DNA of 39,123 nt. It comes from Saprospiraceae bacterium. GTDB lineage: Bacteria > Bacteroidota > Bacteroidia > Chitinophagales > Saprospiraceae. Positions 8,071 through 15,478 of this stretch are shown piece by piece. Both the position numbers and the translations under genes were made by a program. The stretch lies in the NCBI GenBank assembly GCA_019634045.1, contig JAHQWA010000013.1, positions 1 to 39,123 on the forward strand. The letters run 5' to 3'. The notes under the pieces were generated by a model. The model did no database searches, was not told the DNA's origin, and worked only from the letters and a program-made list of their open reading frames with translations. Every line of letters starts with the position of its first letter. Positions within the stretch are counted from its first letter, which is position 1.

Positions 8071-9330
8071 TCATTTTCGGACCACCCATTTACCTCCTTT
8101 AATCACACCTTTTAGTTTACGTAAATCACTGATTTCTTGGTCTGGACGACCCATAACGATTACCAGATCTGCCCATAATCCGGATGTAAGACTGCCGAGG
8201 CGATCCTCCCAGCCCATTACTTTGGCATTGATGCTAGTTGTGGAGACTAATGTGGCCAGCGGACTCATCCCATATTCTACCATCAGTTCCAGTTCTCGCA
8301 CATTGTCACCATGGGGGAATACGCCTACATCTCCACCGGTATTAATGATCACACCAGCCGCTAAAGCCAGCTTAATAGATTGCCGCTTTCGCTTAATCCT
8401 AGCCGGTTCCTCGCCTTGTCCTTTCTGCCATCCTCGGTATTGACTGATCGCATCACCAGCCGCAATCGTAGGGCATAGTGCAACGCCCTTTTCCGCCATC
8501 AATTGGAATACTTCTGCCGTTCCTCCGTCTCCATGCTCAATACTGACCACTCCAGCCAATATTGCTCTGCGCATGCCTTCGGCGGTAGCGGCATGTGCGG
8601 CGACTGTCCGTCCGCTACTGGCTGCGGTTTGTACAATGAGTTCCAACTCCTCCTGCGAAAAACTTGGCCGTGCTTCCCCATCCGGACCCCAACGGTAATC
8701 GGCATATACTTTGATGAAATCGGCTCCGTGCCCAATCTGCGTTCTGACTTCTTTGATCAATTCATCCACCCCATCGGCAGCATGCGCACCCAAGGGAGGC
8801 TGTGCATGCGGCGCAAAGCCTTTTGGCCCGTAGCTGCCCGTCGCCACAATAGCCGGCCCGGCTACCTGAAGCCTAGGCCCCGGAATCACACCTTTTTCAA
8901 TGGCTGTCCGGATGCCTACATCGGCATATTCGGCTCCTTCCGAACCCAGATCGCGAGCAGTCGTAAATCCAGCCATCAGGGTCTTCTCTGCATGGACAAC
9001 AGCGCGGGCAACGCGCTCAGCATGGCTTTCCTTAAGTACTTGGTCGTTCCAGCTGGTTTCATCATATGGGTGTAGTAAAAGATGAGAATGCCCCTCAATC
9101 AAGCCGGGGAGTAAAGTCGTACCGGGAAGGTCGATTACCTCAGCTACTTTCCGCTTGCGCAGTTCCGTTCTAGGCCCCACGGCTACAATGGTATCGCCTT
9201 GAAAAATTAGCCCCCAACCCTCGTGCATTTCTTCCCCGTCAAATAGGTAGTCAGGGAGAAGAAGGGTGGCGTTTTGAGCAGACAGGCAGAGAGAAAGACT
9301 GAAGAAGGTCAGGACCAAGAGGTGACGCAT
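8071..9330 (-). CDS. Exported amidohydrolase (imidazolonepropionase/prolidase-like)
   Basis: Metal-dependent amidohydrolase-superfamily enzyme of 419 residues with a signal peptide (residues 1-18, cut near SAQN). The metal site is intact: HxH at 81/83 in LIEGHSHLL, Lys207 in FIKVYADYRW (the usual carbamylated lysine position), His246 in VAAHAATAEG, His266 in SIEHGD and Asp334 in NTGGDVG. The C-terminal GLWADLVIV strand belongs to the composite beta-sandwich domain. The length is typical for the subfamily related to imidazolonepropionases and prolidases. The export signal suggests a periplasmic role, probably on peptides or cyclic amides, but the substrate cannot be read from sequence. It is probably monocistronic, with a candidate -7 box at 9377-9384. 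Confidence 0.92.
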   Translation of the reverse strand: MRHLLVLTFFSLSLCLSAQNATLLLPDYLFDGEEMHEGWGLIFQGDTIVAVGPRTELRKRKVAEVIDLPGTTLLPGLIEGHSHLLLHPYDETSWNDQVLKESHAERVARAVVHAEKTLMAGFTTARDLGSEGAEYADVGIRTAIEKGVIPGPRLQVAGPAIVATGSYGPKGFAPHAQPPLGAHAADGVDELIKEVRTQIGHGADFIKVYADYRWGPDGEARPSFSQEELELIVQTAASSGRTVAAHAATAEGMRRAILAGVVSIEHGDGGTAEVFQLMAEKGVALCPTIAAGDAISQYRGWQKGQGEEPARIKRKRQSIKLALAAGVIINTGGDVGVFPHGDNVRELELMVEYGMSPLATLVSTTSINAKVMGWEDRLGSLTSGLWADLVIVMGRPDQEISDLRKLKGVIKGGKWVVRK

Positions 9331-9376
9331 GCTAGGAGATTTGGTTAGGAAATCTGTCGGAAATTAGAAATAATCT

Positions 9377-9384
9377 ACAAACTT
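9377..9384 (-). promoter_or_regulatory. Putative -7 box (TAAGTTTG) for the amidohydrolase
   Basis: The minus strand reads TAAGTTTG, a match to TAnnTTTG, 46 bases upstream of the amidohydrolase ATG. No clear -33 TTTG element is seen at the expected distance. Confidence 0.4.
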
Positions 9385-9453
9385 ACGGACTTATTATTCG
9401 AAGTTTATCCACGCCGGAACTACCGAAAACTCGAATGTATCGTCCCGAATGCT

Positions 9454-9461
9454 TAACTTTG
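9454..9461 (+). promoter_or_regulatory. Putative -7 box (TAACTTTG) for the SGNH/MBOAT cassette
   Basis: TAACTTTG followed by CA is a typical Bacteroidota -7 element. The first gene starts about 260 bases downstream, so use of this box implies a long 5' leader. A -33 element is not obvious. Confidence 0.4.
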
Positions 9462-9578
9462 CACCCGTTTTTAAGCCAGGGTGTCCGGTACTTTTACAAG
9501 TGATCCCTCGGTTTAAGTACGTGAACCCACATAATCGGAACATTTTATGACGGCCTGTTTTTGACTTATGCAGCGTTA

Positions 9579-9615
9579 TTTTTTTAGACCGTAGCGATGC
9601 TATGTCTTAAAAAAA
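9579..9615. repeat. Imperfect inverted repeat with T7/A7 ends
   Basis: The arms TTTTTTTAGACCGTAGC (9579-9595) and GCTATGTCTTAAAAAAA (9599-9615) pair with few mismatches around a GAT loop. The T-tract is 5' and the A-tract 3' on both strands, the opposite of an intrinsic terminator. It could be an operator-like palindrome or a stable leader hairpin of the downstream cassette. Confidence 0.55.
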
Positions 9616-9720
9616 TGCCTTGCCTAAGCTTAAAACAGTCTCGGTCAAGAATGACGATTATTTAACTTCAAGTACTTAACTGGATAGTACAACTATATCC
9701 GATCCAGAAAACTAAATTAG

Positions 9721-11193
9721 TTGATATTGGAACAAAGGACATTCACCCAAGCATTCCTTACCCTCCTCTTAGCAGTCTGTCTTGTAGCAGCCTACCCATT
9801 ATTGCATGCCAATATCCCATACTTTCAGAAGAACTTTCGTAGCTATAAGGTATTTGGAATCGGCGGAGCGGAAGCGATGAGCGATACCACTGCGGTGGTA
9901 GATACCTTAGCATTGGCGGCCCCAGATACAATTGATTTAGTTCCGGTGATCGAAGAGGATACGATTCCCATCCCTCCTCCTACCGTATTTGATAATGCGA
10001 CTAATCTGCGATCTTTCTTCCAGCGTTTGGCGGAACAGCGGGGACAGGTACGTATTGCCTACTTTGGTGATTCCTCTATTGAAGGGGACTTGATCTCTCA
10101 AACAGTCCGAGATAGTCTGCAAAGACGTTTTGGCGGTGCTGGGGTGGGGTATATGCCTATTTATTCCCAAGTGGCAGGGTTTCGCCAATCCGTACGACAT
10201 AAGATCGGTGGAGAGTGGGAAAGTTTACGCTTTGGTAAAAAGAATCCCTATGCCATTGCTCGCAATATCACGGGGGAATTCTTTTTAGCTCGTCAACCCA
10301 AAATTGAACAAGACTCCGTGACCATTGACTCCACGGCCGTAGTAGAAGTTGACACGACCGCAGAAGAGGAGGAAAAGCATTGGGTTCAATACGGTGCAGT
10401 ACGGCTTTTTGCGGGTTTAAGAACTATTCCTAAGGCGCGCCTTTTTTACGGTCGGCCAGCCAGGGACTCCCTCTTGCCCGCCAGCGATCAGCAACCTTTT
10501 GTACAGGTTACCGTAGGAGAAAATACCACGCGATATGAATTGGATAAACGAAAGCATCTCAATCAGTTGTGGTTAACCACTGAAGCTTGTAAGAAGGTTC
10601 GATTGGAATTTGAACTACCCGAAAACCTTCCTTTGTACGGTGTCAGCTTAGAGAGCGACCAGGGAATTATCCTGGATAATTTCTCGGCTAGAGGGAATTC
10701 GGGAGCCATGTTAACGCATGTTAGTGGAGGTATGATGGTGCAATTTGATAGTTTGCTGAATTACGATTTGGTGATCATGCAGTATGGCTTGAATGTGATC
10801 AATGCAGATATGGAAGATTACAGTTGGTATAGATCGGAAATGAGAAGAGTAATTCGCCATATCAAACGGCATATGCCCAAAGCTGCGATTCTTTTGGTCG
10901 GCCCAACAGATAAAGCCATTAAGGTAGAAGGAGAGATGATGACAGATCCCGGAACACCCAGAGTGAACGAAGCCATGCGGCGAGTGGCAGCCAAAGAAAA
11001 TGTTAGCTTCTTTAGCTTTTATGAGGCGATGGGAGGAGAAGGAAGCATGGTAGAATGGGTGGAGGGGAAAGAACCGCGCTGGGCTAATTTGGACTATACC
11101 CACTTTAATTTTAGAGGTGCACATCAGGCAGGAAAGCTGCTGCTGAGCTATCTGATGAACGCCTACGAAGAATATACAAACGCCCCCCAATAA
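9721..11193 (+). CDS. Membrane-anchored SGNH hydrolase-fold protein (first of pair)
   Basis: 490-residue SGNH/GDSL-fold protein. An uncleaved signal or anchor spans about 10-29, followed by an acidic, Pro/Thr-rich linker (about 50-90). The hydrolase domain shows block I AYFGDSSIEGD with nucleophile Ser118, a block III-like VIMQYGLNVIN, and the C-terminal DYTHFN supplying Asp458 and His461. The start is TTG at 9721: a TAG stop directly precedes it, and the first in-frame ATG (codon 53) would remove the membrane anchor. A TTG two codons later is also possible. The stop overlaps the next gene's ATG (TAATG), so translation is coupled. I infer periplasmic acyl-ester transfer or hydrolysis as part of an O-acylation cassette with the MBOAT gene two positions downstream. 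Confidence 0.85.
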   Translation: MILEQRTFTQAFLTLLLAVCLVAAYPLLHANIPYFQKNFRSYKVFGIGGAEAMSDTTAVVDTLALAAPDTIDLVPVIEEDTIPIPPPTVFDNATNLRSFFQRLAEQRGQVRIAYFGDSSIEGDLISQTVRDSLQRRFGGAGVGYMPIYSQVAGFRQSVRHKIGGEWESLRFGKKNPYAIARNITGEFFLARQPKIEQDSVTIDSTAVVEVDTTAEEEEKHWVQYGAVRLFAGLRTIPKARLFYGRPARDSLLPASDQQPFVQVTVGENTTRYELDKRKHLNQLWLTTEACKKVRLEFELPENLPLYGVSLESDQGIILDNFSARGNSGAMLTHVSGGMMVQFDSLLNYDLVIMQYGLNVINADMEDYSWYRSEMRRVIRHIKRHMPKAAILLVGPTDKAIKVEGEMMTDPGTPRVNEAMRRVAAKENVSFFSFYEAMGGEGSMVEWVEGKEPRWANLDYTHFNFRGAHQAGKLLLSYLMNAYEEYTNAPQ

Positions 11194-12746
11194 TGAAATT
11201 GTTTAAACGTATTTCCTTGTTGCTATTACTAGCGGTAGCTGCTGGCTGGACCATCGCGGCTTCCCGCTCTAAAGTGATCGACAAGGAAGTGGCTGAAGAC
11301 TTGAGCTTGGCTGACGCAGAGCGCAACCAGGCAGACACGGTGGACGGCAGAATATTTTATGAATTGCCTGCTCCCGTCCCCTTGCTGGATAGTTTTCCGT
11401 CCTTTATAGATTTATCGGTCAATACCATCCTAAACGAAGCAGCACTGCATCCTTTTTTTGAACGATTAAAGCGCTTGGAAGCCCGAGAGGTAGGTAAGGT
11501 GACGGTGGTGCATATCGGTGATTCACATATCCAGGCCGACCTTTTGACCGGACGAGTCCGGCTGTTATTGCAACAACGATTTGGAGCTGCCGGTAGAGGC
11601 TTTATTTTCCCCTATCGTTTGGCAGATACCAATAGTCCCTTAGACCTTAAGTCGGGCACTGATGCCATGTGGGATTATCGTCGAAATATTTATGATCGCA
11701 GTGGTCTTCCTATTGGCCTTTCTGGCATGGGTATCCAAACCCGAAAGCAGAACTTCACCATGGTGATGCAGATCAAACCCGATAGCTTGTTTGATTATTC
11801 CTTCGACAAGGTTAGTCTGTATTACCAAGAAGGACCAGATTACTTTGATTATCGACTAGGATATTTTAAACCCGGGCAGAAAGTTGCTCAAGCTGTTAAT
11901 TATACGCGCAAGTACCATAAAGTACGCTCAGGGGAGACGCTGTCCGGTATTGCACGGAAATATCGCTGTAGCGTCCGCCAGCTTCAACGCTGGAATGGTA
12001 TCCGCGGCAGTTTGATCCGAGTAGGACAGCGATTGGTTGTGGGGAGCGGTGGAAGCCAGGCCTCCTTCGCTGGCCGACCTTTTCAGGAGTTGGCCAAGAT
12101 TGAGCAGCCCAATTCCGGGGCCAAGCCTGCCTTGATGTCCTTTCTATCTGAAAAATCCTTTGATGAGTTAGTGATCAAAGGGGCGAAACATAGTGCACAA
12201 CAGCGGAAAGGACTGATCTACGGGATTTCAGTGGAAGACTCCAAACGAGCCGGCTTGCTCTATCACAGCATTGGTGTCAATGGAGCCTCCTTCTATCATT
12301 ATAATCGTGCCGAATACTTTATGGATCAATTGCCGACCCTTGAGCCGGATTTGGTCGTGGTTTCTTTAGGCACAAATGAGGCTTTGTCTTCTGGTTTTAA
12401 AGAGGCGGGCTTCCGGGAAGAAGTGGACGATTTCTTGGCTTCGGTGCGCGAGCGACTGCCCACTAACACGGCCATATTGGTTACGACCAATCCAGATGCC
12501 TTGAAAAGAGGACGAATTGGGAAAACCACCAATCCCATTGCCAGGGAAGTATTGATAGAAACAGCTGAAAAATATCATGCGGCGATCTGGGATCTCCAGG
12601 CGATCATGAAAGTGTCCGGTGGTGTCCAGAAATGGCGCGCCGAGGGGCTTTCAGGAAAAGATTTGATTCACTTTACTAGAACAGGATACGAGCTTCAAGG
12701 GCATTTGCTGTATGAAGCCTTGATGGATACCTACGAATTACACTAA
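11193..12746 (+). CDS. SGNH hydrolase-fold protein with inserted LysM domain
   Basis: 517 residues with a signal peptide or anchor (about 1-24). The SGNH fold is visible as VVHIGDSHIQADLL with nucleophile Ser111, VVSLGTNEA as block III, and DLIHFTRTGYEL providing Asp490 and His493. A LysM module sits inside the fold at about 240-283 (YHKVRSGETLSGIARKY, VRQLQRWNGI, IRVGQRLVV), between the first catalytic block and the remaining ones. LysM binds N-acetylglucosamine-containing glycans, usually peptidoglycan, which suggests the enzyme acts on or next to the cell wall. It overlaps the upstream SGNH gene by one base and lies five bases before the MBOAT gene, so the three form one operon. It could be an O-acetyltransferase or an esterase. 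Sequence alone does not decide. Confidence 0.88.
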   Translation: MKLFKRISLLLLLAVAAGWTIAASRSKVIDKEVAEDLSLADAERNQADTVDGRIFYELPAPVPLLDSFPSFIDLSVNTILNEAALHPFFERLKRLEAREVGKVTVVHIGDSHIQADLLTGRVRLLLQQRFGAAGRGFIFPYRLADTNSPLDLKSGTDAMWDYRRNIYDRSGLPIGLSGMGIQTRKQNFTMVMQIKPDSLFDYSFDKVSLYYQEGPDYFDYRLGYFKPGQKVAQAVNYTRKYHKVRSGETLSGIARKYRCSVRQLQRWNGIRGSLIRVGQRLVVGSGGSQASFAGRPFQELAKIEQPNSGAKPALMSFLSEKSFDELVIKGAKHSAQQRKGLIYGISVEDSKRAGLLYHSIGVNGASFYHYNRAEYFMDQLPTLEPDLVVVSLGTNEALSSGFKEAGFREEVDDFLASVRERLPTNTAILVTTNPDALKRGRIGKTTNPIAREVLIETAEKYHAAIWDLQAIMKVSGGVQKWRAEGLSGKDLIHFTRTGYELQGHLLYEALMDTYELH

Positions 12747-12751
12747 AACCC

Positions 12752-14491
12752 ATGGGGGGACTTTTAAACTGGACGGATTTAGCGCCCTATTTCATCTATG
12801 ACCCAACTAAGCCCATGCTCTTCAATAGCATGGTGTTTTTGGTATGGTTTATGGCCTTCTATGCCGGGTATTTGCTGCTGAAAAAGCAGACGAATTGGCG
12901 CTTGATCTATACCCTGGGATTCTCGCTATTCTTCTACTATAAATCCAGCGGAATTTATTTCGTCCTGTTAATCATTTCCACGCTAATAGACTTCACCTTA
13001 GGACATTTTATCCACAATGCACCGAATCAACGGGCGCGCCGTGGGTATTTGATTCTGAGTTTGATAGCCAATTTAGGCTTGCTCGCTTACTTTAAATACA
13101 CCAACTTCCTCCTTGGCTCACTGAATAGTATTGTTGGGAGTAATTTCTCCATGCAATCGATCTTTCTACCAGTAGGTATTTCCTTCTTCACTTTCCAGAC
13201 CCTCAGTTATAGCATCGATGTCTATCGTGGTAAATTAGAGCCCTTAACGGAAGGGGTAAAGGACTGGCGATCCTTTTTCGCCCGCTTACTGGATTTCTCC
13301 TTTTTTGTCTCTTTTTTCCCGCAGCTAGTGGCTGGCCCCATCGTACGGGCGGCAGACTTTATTCCGCAGATTCGCAAGCCTTTGCAATTGAGCGAAGCGG
13401 ACCTCGGACGCGCCCTGCTGTTGATTTGTGGGGGATTGTTCAAAAAGGCGGTTATCTCGGATTATATCAGCATTAACTATGTGGATCGAGTATTTGAAAA
13501 CCCGGCTCTGTATAGCGGCTTTGAGAACTTGATGGCGTCCTACGGTTATGCCATACAGATTTATTGTGATTTCTCCGGTTATTCCGATATGGCGATCGGC
13601 TTGGCGCTAATTATGGGATTGCGACTCCCTGAAAATTTCCGCTTCCCCTATCAATCGGATACCATCCGCGACTTTTGGCGCCGCTGGCATATCTCCTTGT
13701 CCTCTTGGCTGAGAGATTACCTCTATATTTCTTTAGGTGGAAATCGAAAAGGCGGCTTCCGTACCTACCTAAATTTGATGCTCACCATGTTATTGGGTGG
13801 GCTTTGGCATGGCGCGAGCTGGGTATTCGTCATTTGGGGCGGTTTGCATGGGATGGCGCTGGCGGTAGATCGTGCCATGGATCAGGCAGGCAGCTGGTGG
13901 AAGAATACGGCATTGCGGGCAGGAGTGGTGTTCCTAATTGTCCAACTGCTAGCGCAGATCGGCTTTTGGATCGCGAGCCAAGGGGAAACCTTAGAGCCAG
14001 AAATGCTCCAGGCTTTAACCCAAACCAATCTTCAGATTCTAGGAACTTGGGTGCTTCTGCTGTTGGTAGCTCTCGGTCTAGATCAATTGATGAATTATAT
14101 CGGATTTAAATTAACTCGAATCGGTCAGCATACCTTCTCCGTTATCCTAGTCTTTCACTTCGTTACGCTTTGCTGGATATTCTTTAGATCCGGCGCGCTG
14201 AATAATCCCTTAGGTCCTTGGGAAACCACTACTGCTGTGCTCGGACAGATCTTGACGTCTTTTCATGGAGAATTGGCCGCTGAAGTCTTCCAGAACTATT
14301 CCACCGTTTTCTACTTGATCGGTCTGGGCTTTGTTCTTCATTTCATTCCCACCGCTTGGCGGGAATGGTGGGAAAAGACCTTTATCGCTTCTCCTTGGCC
14401 CGTCAAAGGCTTGATCCTGGCCTTCGTTATCTGGTTAGTTACTCAAACGGCAAGTGCAGATGTTGTACCCTTCATCTATTTCCAGTTCTAG
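12752..14491 (+). CDS. MBOAT-family membrane O-acyltransferase (AlgI/DltB-like)
   Basis: 579-residue polytopic membrane protein of the membrane-bound O-acyltransferase family. Diagnostic blocks are FLPVGISFFTFQTLSYSIDV, FFPQLVAGPIVRAADFIPQ, DFSGYSDMAIGLALIMG, FRFPYQSDTIRDFWRRWHIS and LLGGLWHGASWVFVIWGGLH, the last containing the catalytic His353. Length and motif order match AlgI/PatA-type proteins, which pass acyl groups from a cytoplasmic donor to the outer face. The start at 12752 lies five bases after the LysM-SGNH gene. With two exported SGNH partners, the arrangement parallels alginate or peptidoglycan O-acetylation systems (AlgI with AlgJ/X, PatA with PatB). The acceptor polymer is not identified. 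Confidence 0.95.
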   Translation: MGGLLNWTDLAPYFIYDPTKPMLFNSMVFLVWFMAFYAGYLLLKKQTNWRLIYTLGFSLFFYYKSSGIYFVLLIISTLIDFTLGHFIHNAPNQRARRGYLILSLIANLGLLAYFKYTNFLLGSLNSIVGSNFSMQSIFLPVGISFFTFQTLSYSIDVYRGKLEPLTEGVKDWRSFFARLLDFSFFVSFFPQLVAGPIVRAADFIPQIRKPLQLSEADLGRALLLICGGLFKKAVISDYISINYVDRVFENPALYSGFENLMASYGYAIQIYCDFSGYSDMAIGLALIMGLRLPENFRFPYQSDTIRDFWRRWHISLSSWLRDYLYISLGGNRKGGFRTYLNLMLTMLLGGLWHGASWVFVIWGGLHGMALAVDRAMDQAGSWWKNTALRAGVVFLIVQLLAQIGFWIASQGETLEPEMLQALTQTNLQILGTWVLLLLVALGLDQLMNYIGFKLTRIGQHTFSVILVFHFVTLCWIFFRSGALNNPLGPWETTTAVLGQILTSFHGELAAEVFQNYSTVFYLIGLGFVLHFIPTAWREWWEKTFIASPWPVKGLILAFVIWLVTQTASADVVPFIYFQF

Positions 14492-14641
14492 TTTGCATCG
14501 CTGAAACACCCTCAAACATTCGAAGTTTCTCAATAAACTTCCAACGTTCTACTAGCCTCAGCAGCGAAGACTCAAGCCCTGCAGTTGATGAGCTCCAGCT
14601 CGTCCAACAACCCAACTCGCGGCCTAAACCCCACCCCACAC

Positions 14642-15478
14642 CTAACCCGACAACTCCTCCAACCTTTTCCGCTCCGCGCTACTCAAACTATCAATGCCCT
14701 GCGTGCGAATTTTATCCAAAAGCTTATTCAGCTCCTCTTCTTTGCTCGGGCCCCTCGACTGCCGTCCCCTAGGCCGGAAATTGCGAGCCGAGCGAATAGT
14801 TTCTCCCCAGTAATTATCGATCATCAGCACGGCGGGATTTCTGACGATCAGGTAGAGGAAGAGGGTAGTAGGGATAAGAATGCCCGCAATGAGCCAAGGT
14901 GAATCATTGATGAGAGAAGGCTGGATAGCTAGCGTGAGCAAGACACCGATAATGGCGCCGCCAAGGTGAGCCTCATGGCCAATGTTGTCCGCTTGTCTTT
15001 TGATGCCCAAAATGGAGATCAGGATGAACGCCAGGCCAAAAATCCAATTTTTGATTTCAAAGGGTAGAATCACGAAGCCGATGGAGCCCCCCGGATAGAG
15101 GACAATGGCAGCAAATATCACACCGCTAATGGCTCCGGATGCACCCACCGCGCGGTAGTCACCATGATTGCGATGGATGTAGAGGGCTAGGAGGTTGCCC
15201 CCAATTAGGCTGATGAAGAAAATGAGCGTAAAAAGGCCGGGGCCCAGCTGGGTTTCAACCGCTGCACTAAAGGAAATGAGTGCAATCAGATTGAGGCCCA
15301 GATGAAACCAGCCACCGTGCAAGAAACCCGAGCTGATGAGCCTTCGGTACTCCTTGTCGATCAATATTTTATCTACGTCAAAAACATAGCGCTCAAAGTA
15401 ACTCATATCTCGAAAACCCTTGTAGGAGGTAGCTCCAATCAAGAGCGTAAGCACTATGCCAATGACGCTTTCACCCAT
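14642..15478 (-). CDS. Rhomboid-family intramembrane serine protease
   Basis: 278-residue polytopic protein with the rhomboid core: HGGWFHLGLN (oxyanion His/Asn, about 54-63), nucleophile Ser114 in VGASGAISGV, and the catalytic His171 in HEAHLGGAIIG. About six membrane helices occupy residues 5-215. A soluble charged C-terminal tail (about 235-278) ends in a helix-turn-helix-like SSAERKRLEEL segment. The ATG overlaps the stop of the upstream BNR-repeat gene (TAATG), implying translational coupling. The substrate is unknown. The exported BNR protein is a possible functional partner by context only. Confidence 0.93.
   Translation of the reverse strand: MGESVIGIVLTLLIGATSYKGFRDMSYFERYVFDVDKILIDKEYRRLISSGFLHGGWFHLGLNLIALISFSAAVETQLGPGLFTLIFFISLIGGNLLALYIHRNHGDYRAVGASGAISGVIFAAIVLYPGGSIGFVILPFEIKNWIFGLAFILISILGIKRQADNIGHEAHLGGAIIGVLLTLAIQPSLINDSPWLIAGILIPTTLFLYLIVRNPAVLMIDNYWGETIRSARNFRPRGRQSRGPSKEEELNKLLDKIRTQGIDSLSSAERKRLEELSG

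Larger units (their letters stand above)
9331..9720. other. Divergent intergenic region with two candidate -7 boxes and a long hairpin
   Basis: This region separates the divergent amidohydrolase and SGNH cassette. It holds a minus-strand TAAGTTTG (9377-9384), a plus-strand TAACTTTG (9454-9461) and an imperfect 17-base inverted repeat at 9579-9615. If the plus-strand box is used, the cassette has a leader of about 250 bases containing the hairpin. I see no known riboswitch and no ORF of note. Confidence 0.5.

Noticed and set aside
8503..9075. 190-codon plus-strand frame antisense to the amidohydrolase
   Set aside because: It lies fully inside a well-supported gene with all catalytic motifs on the other strand, and has atypical composition (Cys- and Arg-rich).
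10711..11190. 159-codon minus-strand frame antisense to the first SGNH gene
   Set aside because: It is His- and Cys-rich with no domain, and overlaps conserved SGNH coding sequence on the plus strand.
13675..14109. 144-codon frame inside the MBOAT gene
   Set aside because: It is an out-of-frame shadow of the conserved MBOAT catalytic region, with low-complexity Arg-rich content.
14585..14902. 105-codon plus-strand frame over the rhomboid 3' end
   Set aside because: It is antisense to the rhomboid C-terminal coding region, with no features of its own.
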